A DNA stretch of 64,000 nt, taken from NCBI RefSeq assembly GCF_000988205.1, contig NZ_LAYQ01000001.1, forward strand, positions 147,416 to 211,415. Direction: 5' to 3'. This DNA comes from Corynebacterium minutissimum (GTDB lineage Bacteria > Actinomycetota > Actinomycetes > Mycobacteriales > Mycobacteriaceae). The notes under the pieces were generated by a model. It was not told the DNA's origin. It saw nothing but the letters and a program-made list of their open reading frames with translations, and did not search any database. Both the position numbers and the translations under genes were made by a program. Below are positions 34,323 through 42,615 of the stretch, in pieces; position 1 is the first letter of the stretch, and the number at the start of each line of letters is the position of its first letter.

Positions 34323-34690
34323 TGTCGAGTTCGCAGCGGACTGGTGAAGAAGTTCACCACGCCGGAAACAATCGCAAGCACAATCGCGCCGATGATGGCA
34401 GCGCCCCAGCCATCGATGACCAGCGAGTCCATCAGCGCGCCGACGAGGAGTAGGACCGCGCCGTTGATGACGAGCGCGAAGAGGCCCAGTGTTAGGCAGG
34501 TCAGCGGTGCGCCGAGGAAGCGGAGCACCGGGGCGACGACTTCGTTGACGATGATGAAGACCGCCGCGATGAGCAGGAAATTCTGGGTGGTCGCAGGGAC
34601 GATGTCGATTCCGGGGACAATCGCCACCACGGCCCAGAAGGCCACCGCGACGGCAATGACGTTGAGTGCAAAATTGATAAATGTCTTCAC
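34319..34690 (-). CDS. phage-holin-family (superfamily IV) membrane protein
   Basis: 123 residues with four membrane segments and the pattern of the chromosomal 'phage holin family IV' proteins: LIAAVFIIVNEVVAPVLRFLGAPLTCLTLGLFALVINGAV is the conserved core. These are common in bacteria without any prophage and have no proven function. It is convergent with moaD (4-bp overlap) and 21 bp downstream of pat. Confidence 0.85.
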   Translation of the reverse strand: MKTFINFALNVIAVAVAFWAVVAIVPGIDIVPATTQNFLLIAAVFIIVNEVVAPVLRFLGAPLTCLTLGLFALVINGAVLLLVGALMDSLVIDGWGAAIIGAIVLAIVSGVVNFFTSPLRTRH

Positions 34691-34711
34691 AACTGCACTC
34701 TAACGCGGAAA

Positions 34712-35770
34712 CTAACCCTCTGCACCGAAGGCAGCGTCCCAGGCCTTAAGCAGCGTCTCGGTTTCCTCCGCCGTGGTGACGGAAATGCGCACGCCCTCGG
34801 GGAAGGCACGGACCAGGACGTCATTCTCGGCGAGCTGTGCGGCGACCTCCTGCGGGGAGCCCAGCTTCGCAATGGAGTCGGCGGCGAACCAGATGTGGTT
34901 GGCCTGGGACTCCGGAACGCCAAAGTCCGCGAAGTGCTCCACCAGGCGGTCGCGCTGCTCAACGGTCTCATCGGTGCGCTCGCGTAGCTCCTTCTGGGCG
35001 GCCAACGAGGCCACCGCACCCGCCTGCGCGATGGAGTTCACGGAGAACGGGATGGCCACTTTGCTTAAGGCCTCGATGATCTCGGCGTTGCCGAAGGCAT
35101 AGCCCAAACGGACACCGGCCAGGCCGTATGCCTTGGAGAAGGTGCGCAGGCCAATGACGTTGTCGTGGGTGTGGACATAGTCGGTGGCTAGCGGGACGGC
35201 GTCGTTGCGGTTGTATTCGATGTAGGCCTCATCGAGCGCCACGATGACGTCCTTCGGGACCTTGGCCAGGAAGGCGTCGAACTCCTCCTTGGTGATGATG
35301 GAGCCGGTGGGGTTATTCGGGTTGCACACGAAGATCAGGCGGGTCTTGTCCGTGATGGCAGCCGCCATGGCCTCCAAGTCCACGCGGTGATCCGCGGTGA
35401 GCGGAACCTTGACCGGGGTGGCGCCCACGACCTGCGCGAAGATGGGATAAGCCTCGAAGGAGCGCCAGGGGAAGACAATCTCATCACCGGGCACGGAGGT
35501 GATCTGCACCAGCTGCTGGCAGATGGCGGAGGACCCCGCACCGGTGGTGACCTGCTCTGGGGTGACACCGAGGTTTTCGGCGAGTGCCTTGCGGATTTCC
35601 ACTGCACCCATGTCCGGGTAGCGGTTAACGTGCGCGGCAGCAGTCTCCATGGCCTTGAGCGCGCCGGGCAGCGGCTCCTGAGTTGCCTCGTTGGAGGAGA
35701 GCTTCAAGGCGTGCTCGGCATTCTTGCCGGGGACGTAGGCGGGCAGGGAGGAAAGGTCTGGTCGAATCAT
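34712..35770 (-). CDS. pat: aromatic/histidinol-phosphate-type aminotransferase (Pat/HisC family)
   Basis: 352 residues from ATG 35770. PLP fold type I: NPNNPTGS (150-157), ALDEAYIEYN (178-187) and the Schiff-base Lys213 in TFSKAYGLAGVRLGY. Length and sequence agree with corynebacterial Pat, which transaminates phenylpyruvate and other aromatic 2-oxo acids. It follows the 2-oxoacid decarboxylase gene after 10 bp, so it likely supplies that enzyme's substrates. Confidence 0.9.
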   Translation of the reverse strand: MIRPDLSSLPAYVPGKNAEHALKLSSNEATQEPLPGALKAMETAAAHVNRYPDMGAVEIRKALAENLGVTPEQVTTGAGSSAICQQLVQITSVPGDEIVFPWRSFEAYPIFAQVVGATPVKVPLTADHRVDLEAMAAAITDKTRLIFVCNPNNPTGSIITKEEFDAFLAKVPKDVIVALDEAYIEYNRNDAVPLATDYVHTHDNVIGLRTFSKAYGLAGVRLGYAFGNAEIIEALSKVAIPFSVNSIAQAGAVASLAAQKELRERTDETVEQRDRLVEHFADFGVPESQANHIWFAADSIAKLGSPQEVAAQLAENDVLVRAFPEGVRISVTTAEETETLLKAWDAAFGAEG

Positions 35771-35780
35771 GTTCTCTACC

Positions 35781-37454
35781 TTAGGCGTTGCGGGGGCCGC
35801 GGGGCCCGAAGTCGAAATCAGCGGTCTGGGGGCCGAAGGCCTGGAGTCCCTTCGGTGCATCGAAAGGATCGAGGCGCACCTCGAGGAAGGCGCCGCGCTC
35901 TGGATGAGCGGCGATGTCCTCCAAGGCCTTGGACAATTCGCCTTCGGTCGAGGCCACGTAGGACTCCATCGTGGTGTCCTTCATGAACACCTTCGGCAGC
36001 GCCGTGTAATCCCACATTTGGATCTCGTTGTACTCGCGTTCCATGCCCAGAATGAAGCGCTCGATGGTGTAGCCATCGTTGTTGACCAGCACGATGATGG
36101 GCTTGAGGTCCTGGCGCAGGATGGTGGAGAGCTCTTGGGCAGTGAGCTGGAAGGAACCATCACCAATGAAGAGGACGTGGCGGCGCTCCGGGTTAGCCAG
36201 CTGCGAGCCCAGCACGCACGGCAGGGTAAAGCCGATGGAACCCCAAATGGTGGAATTGATGTACTGCACGCCCTCGGGCATGCGCTGTTGGCCCAGACCG
36301 ATATTGGAGGTGCCGGCCTCGGCGATGACCACGTCATCTTCCTGGATGAAGCCGAGCATCTGCGGCCAGATGCGCTCCTGAGTCAGCGGGGCATCCGGGT
36401 TCGGCTCGAAGGGCTCCGGCTGGAATTCTTTGGTTGCGGTTGCCTCCGCTTCCGGGATGCGGTCCAGGAGGACGTCGAGAAGCTCCAGCGTATTAATGCC
36501 CACGAAGAACTCGCCGTCAGCGTTGAGGTGCTGGTCGCCGAAGTTGTAGACGCGGGAGTCGGCCAGGTTGTGGGTGAAGGAGCCGGAGTTGACCTCGATG
36601 AAGCGCGGGTTCGTGGTGACTAGGAAGTCGGACTTTTCGATGCGCTCCTGCACGCCCGGGGCAGAGGCCGCGCCGTTATAGGTGCCGATGAAGAGCGGGT
36701 GGCGCTCAGACAGGATGGCCTTGCCGGAGGAGAGCTGGGAGTAGGGCAGCTGGGCCTTGTCGATGATGGCGCGGAACTTCTCCGTGAAACCGTGGCGGTT
36801 GGTGTCCTGGTCGATGAGGATGATCGGGTCCTTGGCCTTCGCGAGGTGCTCCAGCACGTAGTCCGCAGCGGCGTTCAGGCGCTCCGGATCGGAGGGGGCG
36901 AGCTCGGTGGAGAAAGGCTCGTCGGGGACCTCGATGGTCAGGTGAGTGATATCGGAAGGAATCTGGATGTGGACCGGGCGCTTTTCGCGCAGGCAGGTGT
37001 GCAGGGCACGGTCGAATTCCTCGACCACGTTCATGGGGGACACGCGTGTGGCCACCTCGGTGAAGGGCGCGAAGGAATCCAGCATGTTGGCATAGTCGCC
37101 GTCGGCAAGCGAGTGGTGCAGGTTCCAGCGGAATTCGGTTGCATACTGCGGCGGCGCGCCGGCGAGGGATACTAGCGGGACGTGCTCGGCGCGGGCACCA
37201 GCGATGCCGTTGAGTGCGGAAAGCTCGCCCACGCCATAGGTGGTGAGCAGGCAGCCCACGCCCTTCTGGCGTGCATACCCGTCGGCGGCATAGGCGGCGT
37301 TGAGCTCGTTGCAGGCGCCGACGAAGCGGATGCCCTCGGAGGCCTCGATCTGCTCGAGGAAGCTCAGGTTGAAGTCACCGGGCACGCCGATGATTTCGGT
37401 AATGCCGATGGCCTTGAGACGGTCCAGGATGAAATCACCAATGGTGGTCTGCAT
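35781..37454 (-). CDS. ThDP-dependent 2-oxoacid decarboxylase (indolepyruvate/phenylpyruvate decarboxylase-like)
   Basis: 557 residues, three-domain ThDP enzyme. Glu50 (ACNELNAAYAADGYAR) activates the cofactor, H113-H114 (NLHHSL) is the active-site pair of the pyruvate/indolepyruvate decarboxylase group, and GDGSFQLTAQELSTILR plus VLVNNDGY form the ThDP/Mg site. It is cytosolic and converts aromatic or branched 2-oxo acids to aldehydes. Flanked in one operon by an amino-acid permease and pat, which points to aromatic amino acids as source. Confidence 0.9.
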   Translation of the reverse strand: MQTTIGDFILDRLKAIGITEIIGVPGDFNLSFLEQIEASEGIRFVGACNELNAAYAADGYARQKGVGCLLTTYGVGELSALNGIAGARAEHVPLVSLAGAPPQYATEFRWNLHHSLADGDYANMLDSFAPFTEVATRVSPMNVVEEFDRALHTCLREKRPVHIQIPSDITHLTIEVPDEPFSTELAPSDPERLNAAADYVLEHLAKAKDPIILIDQDTNRHGFTEKFRAIIDKAQLPYSQLSSGKAILSERHPLFIGTYNGAASAPGVQERIEKSDFLVTTNPRFIEVNSGSFTHNLADSRVYNFGDQHLNADGEFFVGINTLELLDVLLDRIPEAEATATKEFQPEPFEPNPDAPLTQERIWPQMLGFIQEDDVVIAEAGTSNIGLGQQRMPEGVQYINSTIWGSIGFTLPCVLGSQLANPERRHVLFIGDGSFQLTAQELSTILRQDLKPIIVLVNNDGYTIERFILGMEREYNEIQMWDYTALPKVFMKDTTMESYVASTEGELSKALEDIAAHPERGAFLEVRLDPFDAPKGLQAFGPQTADFDFGPRGPRNA

Positions 37455-37467
37455 GAGAGGGTCCTTT

Positions 37468-38781
37468 CTACTTGGTTCGTGCGTCGTGGCGCTTCTTGCC
37501 CAGCCAGATGAGGGCCAAGGTCACAATCCAACAGGGTAGGACAATGGCGCCGGTGCGGTAGTCGGGCAGCATGAACATCAAAGCGATGACAAGAGCGAAG
37601 AAGGCCAAGCACAGGTAGTTAGCGATGGGGTAGAGGGGCGCGCGGAAGGCGGCGTTAGGGCAGCGCTTGCGGAAGTTTAGGTGTGCAAGGGCGATGGCGG
37701 ACCAGGAGATGAGCTCCGCGCCGACGATGATGGCGAGGAGAACAATCAGGATCTTGCCTTCGAAGAGGAAATTGAGCAGTACCGCCGAACCCATGAGCAG
37801 GGAGTTGAAGAGCAAGGCGCGAACCGGCACGCCCTTGGCACTGACGGAGTTGAAGAAGGGCGGGGCCTGGCCGCCGCGGGAAAGATCCCGCAGCATGCGT
37901 GCGCCGGAGAAGGTCATGGTGTTGAACACAGAGACGGCGGCGACCAGCACGATGAGGTTGAGGCCCGTGGCGGCGGCTGTAATGCCCAGGGTGCTCAGTG
38001 CGCGCACGAAGGGTGAGGTGGAAGTATCGAGTTCATTCCACGGGGCGAGCAGCACGATGATGCTGATGCCGCCGACGTAGAAGAGGAGGATGCGCCAGAT
38101 GACGTTGTTGATGGCCTTGGGCAGGCTCTTGGCGGGATCCTGCGCCTCGCCTGCGGCGGTGCCGATGGAGATGATGCCGCCGAAGGAGAAAATCACCGCG
38201 ACGAGGGAGAAGAGCATGCCGGTAGCGCCGTTGGGGAAGAAGCCACCGTGCTCGGTGATATTGCTTAAGCCCAGGGCGGGCTCCGGGGTGAGGCCAAAGA
38301 CGATGGCCGCGCCGACGACGATCATGAGGATGAGCGCGGCGACCTTGATGAGGGAGAGCCAGAACTCTGCCTCGGCGAAGGCACCGACGTGCACCAGGTT
38401 GATGGCGGTGACGATGACGAGCGCGACGAGGGCGGTGAGCCAGTGGGGGATCCCGGGGAACCAGAAATCCATGATGGTGCCGGCGGCGGTGAGCTCCAGC
38501 ATGCCGACGACGATGGTGGTAAACCACCAGTTCCAACCGGTGACAAAACCGGCGATGGGCCCGATGTACTCGCGGGCATAAGCACTGAAGGAGCCTGCGA
38601 CGGGGTGCTCCACGGCCATCTCACCAAGCATGCGCATGATGAGGAAGATGATGAAGCCGCCGATGGCGTAGGCGGCGATAACGCCGGGACCGGCCTCCTG
38701 GATGGAGGCGCCGGAGCCTAAGAAGAGGCCCGTGCCGATGCACGAGCCAAAAGCGATCATTTGCAGGTGGCGCGACTTCAT
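37468..38781 (-). CDS. amino acid permease (AAT/APC family, aromatic-type), 5' end frameshifted
   Basis: 437 residues, about 12 membrane segments. SRHLQMIAFGSCIGTGLFLGSG and GWNWWF are AAT-family marks (AroP, PheP, GabP relatives). The family usually has 10-30 residues before this block, and the frame upstream of ATG 38781 does encode such a tail (ADDGLQRG) but has no start codon. A good start with AAGGG (ATG 38864) lies in another frame and ends in a TGA overlapping ATG 38781. Translation probably re-initiates at 38781. Likely imports aromatic amino acids. Confidence 0.82.
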   Translation of the reverse strand: MKSRHLQMIAFGSCIGTGLFLGSGASIQEAGPGVIAAYAIGGFIIFLIMRMLGEMAVEHPVAGSFSAYAREYIGPIAGFVTGWNWWFTTIVVGMLELTAAGTIMDFWFPGIPHWLTALVALVIVTAINLVHVGAFAEAEFWLSLIKVAALILMIVVGAAIVFGLTPEPALGLSNITEHGGFFPNGATGMLFSLVAVIFSFGGIISIGTAAGEAQDPAKSLPKAINNVIWRILLFYVGGISIIVLLAPWNELDTSTSPFVRALSTLGITAAATGLNLIVLVAAVSVFNTMTFSGARMLRDLSRGGQAPPFFNSVSAKGVPVRALLFNSLLMGSAVLLNFLFEGKILIVLLAIIVGAELISWSAIALAHLNFRKRCPNAAFRAPLYPIANYLCLAFFALVIALMFMLPDYRTGAIVLPCWIVTLALIWLGKKRHDARTK

Positions 38782-38864
38782 GCCGCGCTGCAGGCCGTCG
38801 TCTGCACTGGCGTTGTCGCTGGCGACAACGTCCTGTGCCTGACGGGATGGTTGGTTGTGGTCAT
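38778..38864 (-). other. 28-codon leader frame overlapping the permease start (probable frameshift relic)
   Basis: From ATG 38864 (AAGGG 7 nt upstream) the strand reads MTTTNHPVRHRTLSP to a TGA that overlaps the permease ATG (ATGA). In the neighbouring frame the same DNA reads NQPSRQAQDVV and then ADDGLQRG, in frame with the permease. One base lost near the start would explain both. The alternative is a short leader used for translational coupling. Confidence 0.5.
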
Positions 38865-38941
38865 GTAGACGCCCTTCATGAACGTGGTTATGTGACGTGA
38901 GTCATTGAGCTGTAGGAGATTATGGCGCACCACAGTTTTGT

Positions 38942-38985
38942 TTGTCACTAGACAAGAAGCGGAAGTATCTTTGACATATGTCAAA
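38942..38985. promoter_or_regulatory. two palindromes between the permease operon and the PucR gene
   Basis: TTGTCACTAGACAA (38942-38955, arms TTGTC/GACAA) and the perfect 16-bp palindrome TTTGACATATGTCAAA (38970-38985), which contains the PucR ATG. Both share the TTG(T/A)C half-site. They lie in the divergent promoter region and are likely sites for the PucR regulator itself. Confidence 0.6.
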
Positions 38986-40132
38986 AGTACCTCCCCCGCA
39001 GCTGACGAGCATCCAAGACATCGTCGACGAATGCGCCCAGATCCTGCAGCGCTCCGTTGAGGTGACCACCCCCGCCATCGCGGTGATTGCGGCTAGTGCG
39101 CAAATCGGTGCCATCGATAAGAACAGGGCGGCCTCCATTCTTAATCGCACCCCGCCCCCGGAGCCCATCCCGTGGATGCTCAGCTTCGGCATCCAGGAGG
39201 CTGTGCTGCCGGTACGCCTGCCCGCCAACCCGCGCTATGACATGCTGCCCCGCGTGGTTATCCCTCTGCGGCACGAGGATCGGCTGGTGGGTTATTTGTG
39301 GATTATTGATGAGCCCGCGCTGGGCGACGCCCCCTTGGTCCGCCTCGGTTCGCTAACAGCTCCGCTGGCCAGGCTTATCGACGAACGCGATGCTCCCCTC
39401 GCCGCCCGCGCCCAGCAGCTCGGGGAGCTGGCCCGCGAGGTGCTCACCGGTGATCGGGCCGCGCTGGCCGGTGCGCGGGAGCGCGATCTCCTGCCTAACG
39501 ATGGTGAGCTGACCGTACATCGCGTGCTGGTGGAAGGCGATCAGCGCGCGGTGGCCGTGGAACTTGCCCGCCCGTTGGTGCGCCGACCATTCTTGGTCGC
39601 GGATTCGCACGATTCCCTCGTACTCGTTGAGTGCCGTCGCGATGACAAGGACACTGAGGCCCTCATGGAGGAGCTGCAGAGTGCCGCGCTTGTCGCCGGC
39701 GCTGAGGTGGTGGCGCGCGGCTCGGCACCGACGGCCCCGCAGGCACGGCTCATGGCGGACGTGGCCAAACTCTGTGGCCAGGATTCGCTGCGCTGGGAGG
39801 AAGCCGGCGCGTGGCGGCTGCTGCGCGGGTGGGAGCTGACCCCGGCAACGGTGGTGGAGATGAGCCCCGATGCCGCCGTGCTTCTCGACGACCCCCGAAA
39901 CTCCTACTGGCACACCCTGCTGACCTATTTTGAGCATTCCCGCAACGTCTCCGCGACCGCCGCTGCACTCTACATTCACCGCGCCACGCTGCACTACCGC
40001 TTGGACCGCGTCCGCGAGATTCTCGGGCCCGGCGTGCTGGATGATGGCTGGCGCTGCGCGGCACTCTACGTGGCCCTCAAGCTGCATGCGGCGCTTCAGG
40101 GAAAGAATAGGGAAGCCCCATTTTGTCCCTAG
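38978..40132 (+). CDS. PucR-family transcriptional regulator
   Basis: 384 residues. The C-terminal helix-turn-helix (YFEHSRNVSATAAALYIHRATLHYRLDRVREILG, about 325-358) is the PucR signature, preceded by a GGDEF-like fold region and an N-terminal sensing part. Such regulators often control nitrogen-compound or amino-acid use. It is divergent from the permease-decarboxylase-pat operon and is the obvious candidate to regulate it. A palindrome covers its own start codon. Confidence 0.85.
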   Translation: MSKVPPPQLTSIQDIVDECAQILQRSVEVTTPAIAVIAASAQIGAIDKNRAASILNRTPPPEPIPWMLSFGIQEAVLPVRLPANPRYDMLPRVVIPLRHEDRLVGYLWIIDEPALGDAPLVRLGSLTAPLARLIDERDAPLAARAQQLGELAREVLTGDRAALAGARERDLLPNDGELTVHRVLVEGDQRAVAVELARPLVRRPFLVADSHDSLVLVECRRDDKDTEALMEELQSAALVAGAEVVARGSAPTAPQARLMADVAKLCGQDSLRWEEAGAWRLLRGWELTPATVVEMSPDAAVLLDDPRNSYWHTLLTYFEHSRNVSATAAALYIHRATLHYRLDRVREILGPGVLDDGWRCAALYVALKLHAALQGKNREAPFCP

Positions 40133-40177
40133 GGGAAGCGCTCAGGTAGAGTGATGGACGATTCATTGCGAATCGCT

Positions 40178-40266
40178 GGAGACGTGCCAGAGCGGCCGAA
40201 TGGGGCTCCCTGCTAAGGAGTTGACTTACTTGCGTAGGTCCGGAGGTTCAAATCCTCTCGTCTCCG
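40178..40266 (+). tRNA. tRNA-Ser (anticodon GCU)
   Basis: The acceptor GGAGACG (40178-40184) pairs with CGTCTCC (40259-40265), then discriminator G; CCA is not encoded. The anticodon loop CTGCTAA lies between CTCC and GGAG, giving anticodon GCT. A long variable arm and GAGGTTCAAATCCTC T arm are present. Confidence 0.94.
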
Positions 40267-40278
40267 CAAACTACAGAA

Positions 40279-40308
40279 CCCGAGTCATCGTTTCATCGGT
40301 GGCTCGGG
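40279..40308 (+). terminator. intrinsic terminator after tRNA-Ser
   Basis: CCCGAGTCATCG pairs with CGGTGGCTCGGG over 12 bp (three G-U pairs) around a TTTCAT loop, followed by ATTCTACGTTTT. It sits 12 bp after the tRNA 3' end. Confidence 0.75.
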
Positions 40309-40385
40309 ATTCTACGTTTTCAGTCGCTTCGTATGTCGGCAGGCCGTGAGCGGAGAACTTAGAATGAAGGCACTGAGCTTAATCT

Positions 40386-40751
40386 ATGCTGGCTGGGAGC
40401 GTCGTGGAGTTACTAAAAGGGCCAATTTGGGATGTGGAAAGTAACGCGAACATCGATCCCGATGAGAGCTTTGTTCGAATTAGGCTGCATGAAGACAGCG
40501 TTGTAGCTGAATTTACTATTGCCGAGCTGTGTAGTTTCTTTGGAATTGACGGTTTCGATTGCCTGCAGCGACAATTCAAGGCTTGGTATGACTTGAACGC
40601 TTTCGCGTGGGATTCAGAAGATAAAGTCCACTGTGAACAAATCCCTTTCTCCGAATACTTTGTTCTCTCCAAAATTCATGAGTGCTATTCCCCGCAGCCA
40701 CTTCCCGAAGCAATAAACGGCATAGTGAGATGGGGGATGAAAAAGAAGTAA
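40386..40751 (+). CDS. orphan acidic protein of unknown function
   Basis: 121 residues, acidic, no membrane segment or signal. I do not recognise it. Its composition (many Asp, Glu, Phe, Trp; DESFVRIRLHEDSVVAEF) and small size resemble polymorphic-toxin immunity proteins, but no toxin gene is next to it, so this is only a possibility. It is AT-richer than the core genes and begins the accessory region after tRNA-Ser. Confidence 0.5.
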   Translation: MLAGSVVELLKGPIWDVESNANIDPDESFVRIRLHEDSVVAEFTIAELCSFFGIDGFDCLQRQFKAWYDLNAFAWDSEDKVHCEQIPFSEYFVLSKIHECYSPQPLPEAINGIVRWGMKKK

Positions 40752-40846
40752 ATATCGGGTGAATGGGCTTGATGGCGAAATGGGGCAGGGCAGAACCGTA
40801 GAATTTTTGATCACCTAGTTCAGCACTTGCGTCCTGTAGCTGCGAG

Positions 40847-40868
40847 GCACTCTAAAACCGGAAGGGCC
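40847..40868 (+). repeat. solitary ISL3 right-end inverted repeat
   Basis: GCACTCTAAAACCGGAAGGG continuing to CC repeats exactly the right inverted repeat of the ISL3 element ending at 42628. No transposase accompanies it. It marks a former second copy or a recombination scar 295 bp left of the complete element. Confidence 0.75.
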
Positions 40869-40976
40869 GGCTAAGCACTGACCTGTTATGTATTATTGGG
40901 TTTCCATACGCGTAATGGCGATAAACCAAATTGAAGTACCCGACTTCGAAACTTGCACCTATAAAAGGAGATAGGG

Positions 40977-41163
40977 TTGTCGCTTTGGGAAAATAGAGAC
41001 TACAAATTGCTAATGTCGGGGCAAACAGTAAATGTAGTCGGTAATCAAATTACTACTTTCGCCCTATTTCTTGTAGTTCTTAATGTTACTAATTCTCCAA
41101 CCGCTGCAAGTCTTTCGTCAGGGTTATTTGTCTTAAGCATGGTTGTTTTGGGGCTACCAATCG
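40977..41163 (+). pseudogene. MFS transporter, 5' fragment cut by ISL3
   Basis: From a TTG start with AAAGGAG 7 nt upstream, 62 native codons encode the N-terminus of a major facilitator protein (LWENRDYKLLMSGQTVNVVG, then two membrane segments). At 41164 the ISL3 left repeat begins and contributes GLFRFWSA and a stop (41189). The remaining ~330 residues are absent from the window. The N-terminus resembles drug-efflux MFS proteins. Confidence 0.8.
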
Positions 41164-41238
41164 GGCTCTTCCGGTTTTGGAGTGCGTAGCTGGGTGAAGT
41201 AGAACACGATGGGTTCAGCGGGTCACCACAACATATAG

Positions 41239-41296
41239 GGGTCCCTGGTGTGAAGATGAAAGTTCCTACACAACCATCTAAACCCACCAGGAACCC
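41239..41296 (+). promoter_or_regulatory. inverted repeat covering the ISL3 transposase ribosome site
   Basis: GGGTCCCTGGTG (41239-41250) and CACCAGGAACCC (41285-41296) pair over 12 positions with one mismatch. The right arm contains AGGA, the probable ribosome site of the GTG at 41302. A transcript entering from outside could fold and hide the start, limiting transposase synthesis. Confidence 0.5.
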
Positions 41297-41301
41297 GTAC
41301 T

Positions 41302-42615
41302 GTGAAGCCTACTGGAAACCTCGTTGCCGACACCATCTGCCGTACCGCGGAAATCGGACTTGCCATCACCGGTGCTGCTGATGCCGGACCGCTGACCATC
41401 ATTGAGGCCACGCCCGTAGCCGTTATCGGCGTGTGCCCGGACTGCGGACAGCCAGGCAAGCTGCGCGACCACACCACCCGTCGACTCGTTGATCTTCCTG
41501 TCGTCGGATTCCCCACCAGGCTGCACGTAAAAGTCCCTAGATTCCAGTGCACAGCCACCTCATGTAAAAGGAAGATCTTCCAAGAATCTCTGGCTTGCGC
41601 TGATGACGGCGCCAAGCTCACCCACCGAGTCACCCGCTGGATCTTGCAGCGCCTTGCTATTGACCGGATGAGTGTGTCAGCGACCGCCAAAGCACTCGGC
41701 GTGGGCTGGGACCTGGTCAATAAAGTCGCACTAGATGCCTGCCGCCAGCTTGTCTACGGCGACCCGCACCACCTAGACGGAGTTCGCGTCCTCGGAGTCG
41801 ATGAACATGTATGGAAACACACCAGAAAACCAGGCCAGGCATCAAACCTGGTGACCATACTCGTTGACCTCACCCCGTTGGTGGACGGGCGTGGGCCTGC
41901 TCGTTTGTTAGACATGCGACCGGGCAGGTCCGCAGATGTGCTCAGCGGGTGGCTTAAGGAACGCGACCCCAGCTTCCGGGAACAGATACAGGTGGTGACA
42001 ATGGATGGGTTTACCGGATATGCCACCGCAGTCGAGCAGCAACTACCACAAGCTGACAAAGTCATGGACCCTTTCCATGTGGTGCATCTAGCAGCCGACA
42101 AACTCACCAGTTGCCGACAGCGACTCCAACGCGAGACCACCGGGCGCCGCGGACGCAAAGATGATCCGCTGTACAAGCACCGGCGCACCCTGTTGACCAG
42201 GACGAATTATCTCACCGAGCGGCAAAAGCACCGCTTAGAGATGTTGTGGGCCACCGATGATGACTACGTGGCCCTAGAAGTAACGTGGTTGGTCTACCAA
42301 GACATGATCGCAGCGTACGCGCATCCGAAGAAATCGGAAGGCAAAAAGCTCATGAAACGCATCATCCACACCCTGCGTAAAGGATTACCACAAGGCCTAG
42401 AAGAGCTCGCCCAACTAGGACGCACCCTGTGGCGTCGACGCAAAGATGTGCTCGCCTACTTCGATATCGGTGCCTCCAACGGCCCCGTCGAGGCAATCAA
42501 CGGCAGACTCGAACACCTACGCGGCATCGCCCTAGGATTCAAAAACCTCAACCACTACATCTTGCGGAGCCTGATCCACTCCGGACAACTACAGGACAAA
42601 ATCAACGCACTCTAA
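41302..42615 (+). CDS. ISL3-family transposase
   Basis: 437 residues from GTG 41302, full length. The N-terminal zinc motif CPDCGQPGKLRDHTTRR with FQCTATSCKRK is followed by the DDE domain: VLGVDEHVWKH, VTMDGFTGYATAVEQQLPQADKVMDPFHVVHLA and NGPVEAINGRLEHLRGIALG. No frameshift is visible, so it may be active. The stop lies within the right inverted repeat. Confidence 0.95.
   Translation: MKPTGNLVADTICRTAEIGLAITGAADAGPLTIIEATPVAVIGVCPDCGQPGKLRDHTTRRLVDLPVVGFPTRLHVKVPRFQCTATSCKRKIFQESLACADDGAKLTHRVTRWILQRLAIDRMSVSATAKALGVGWDLVNKVALDACRQLVYGDPHHLDGVRVLGVDEHVWKHTRKPGQASNLVTILVDLTPLVDGRGPARLLDMRPGRSADVLSGWLKERDPSFREQIQVVTMDGFTGYATAVEQQLPQADKVMDPFHVVHLAADKLTSCRQRLQRETTGRRGRKDDPLYKHRRTLLTRTNYLTERQKHRLEMLWATDDDYVALEVTWLVYQDMIAAYAHPKKSEGKKLMKRIIHTLRKGLPQGLEELAQLGRTLWRRRKDVLAYFDIGASNGPVEAINGRLEHLRGIALGFKNLNHYILRSLIHSGQLQDKINAL

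Noticed and set aside
34319..34690. Possible prophage signal from the holin-family protein
   Set aside because: This family is common on chromosomes, and no other phage genes are nearby.
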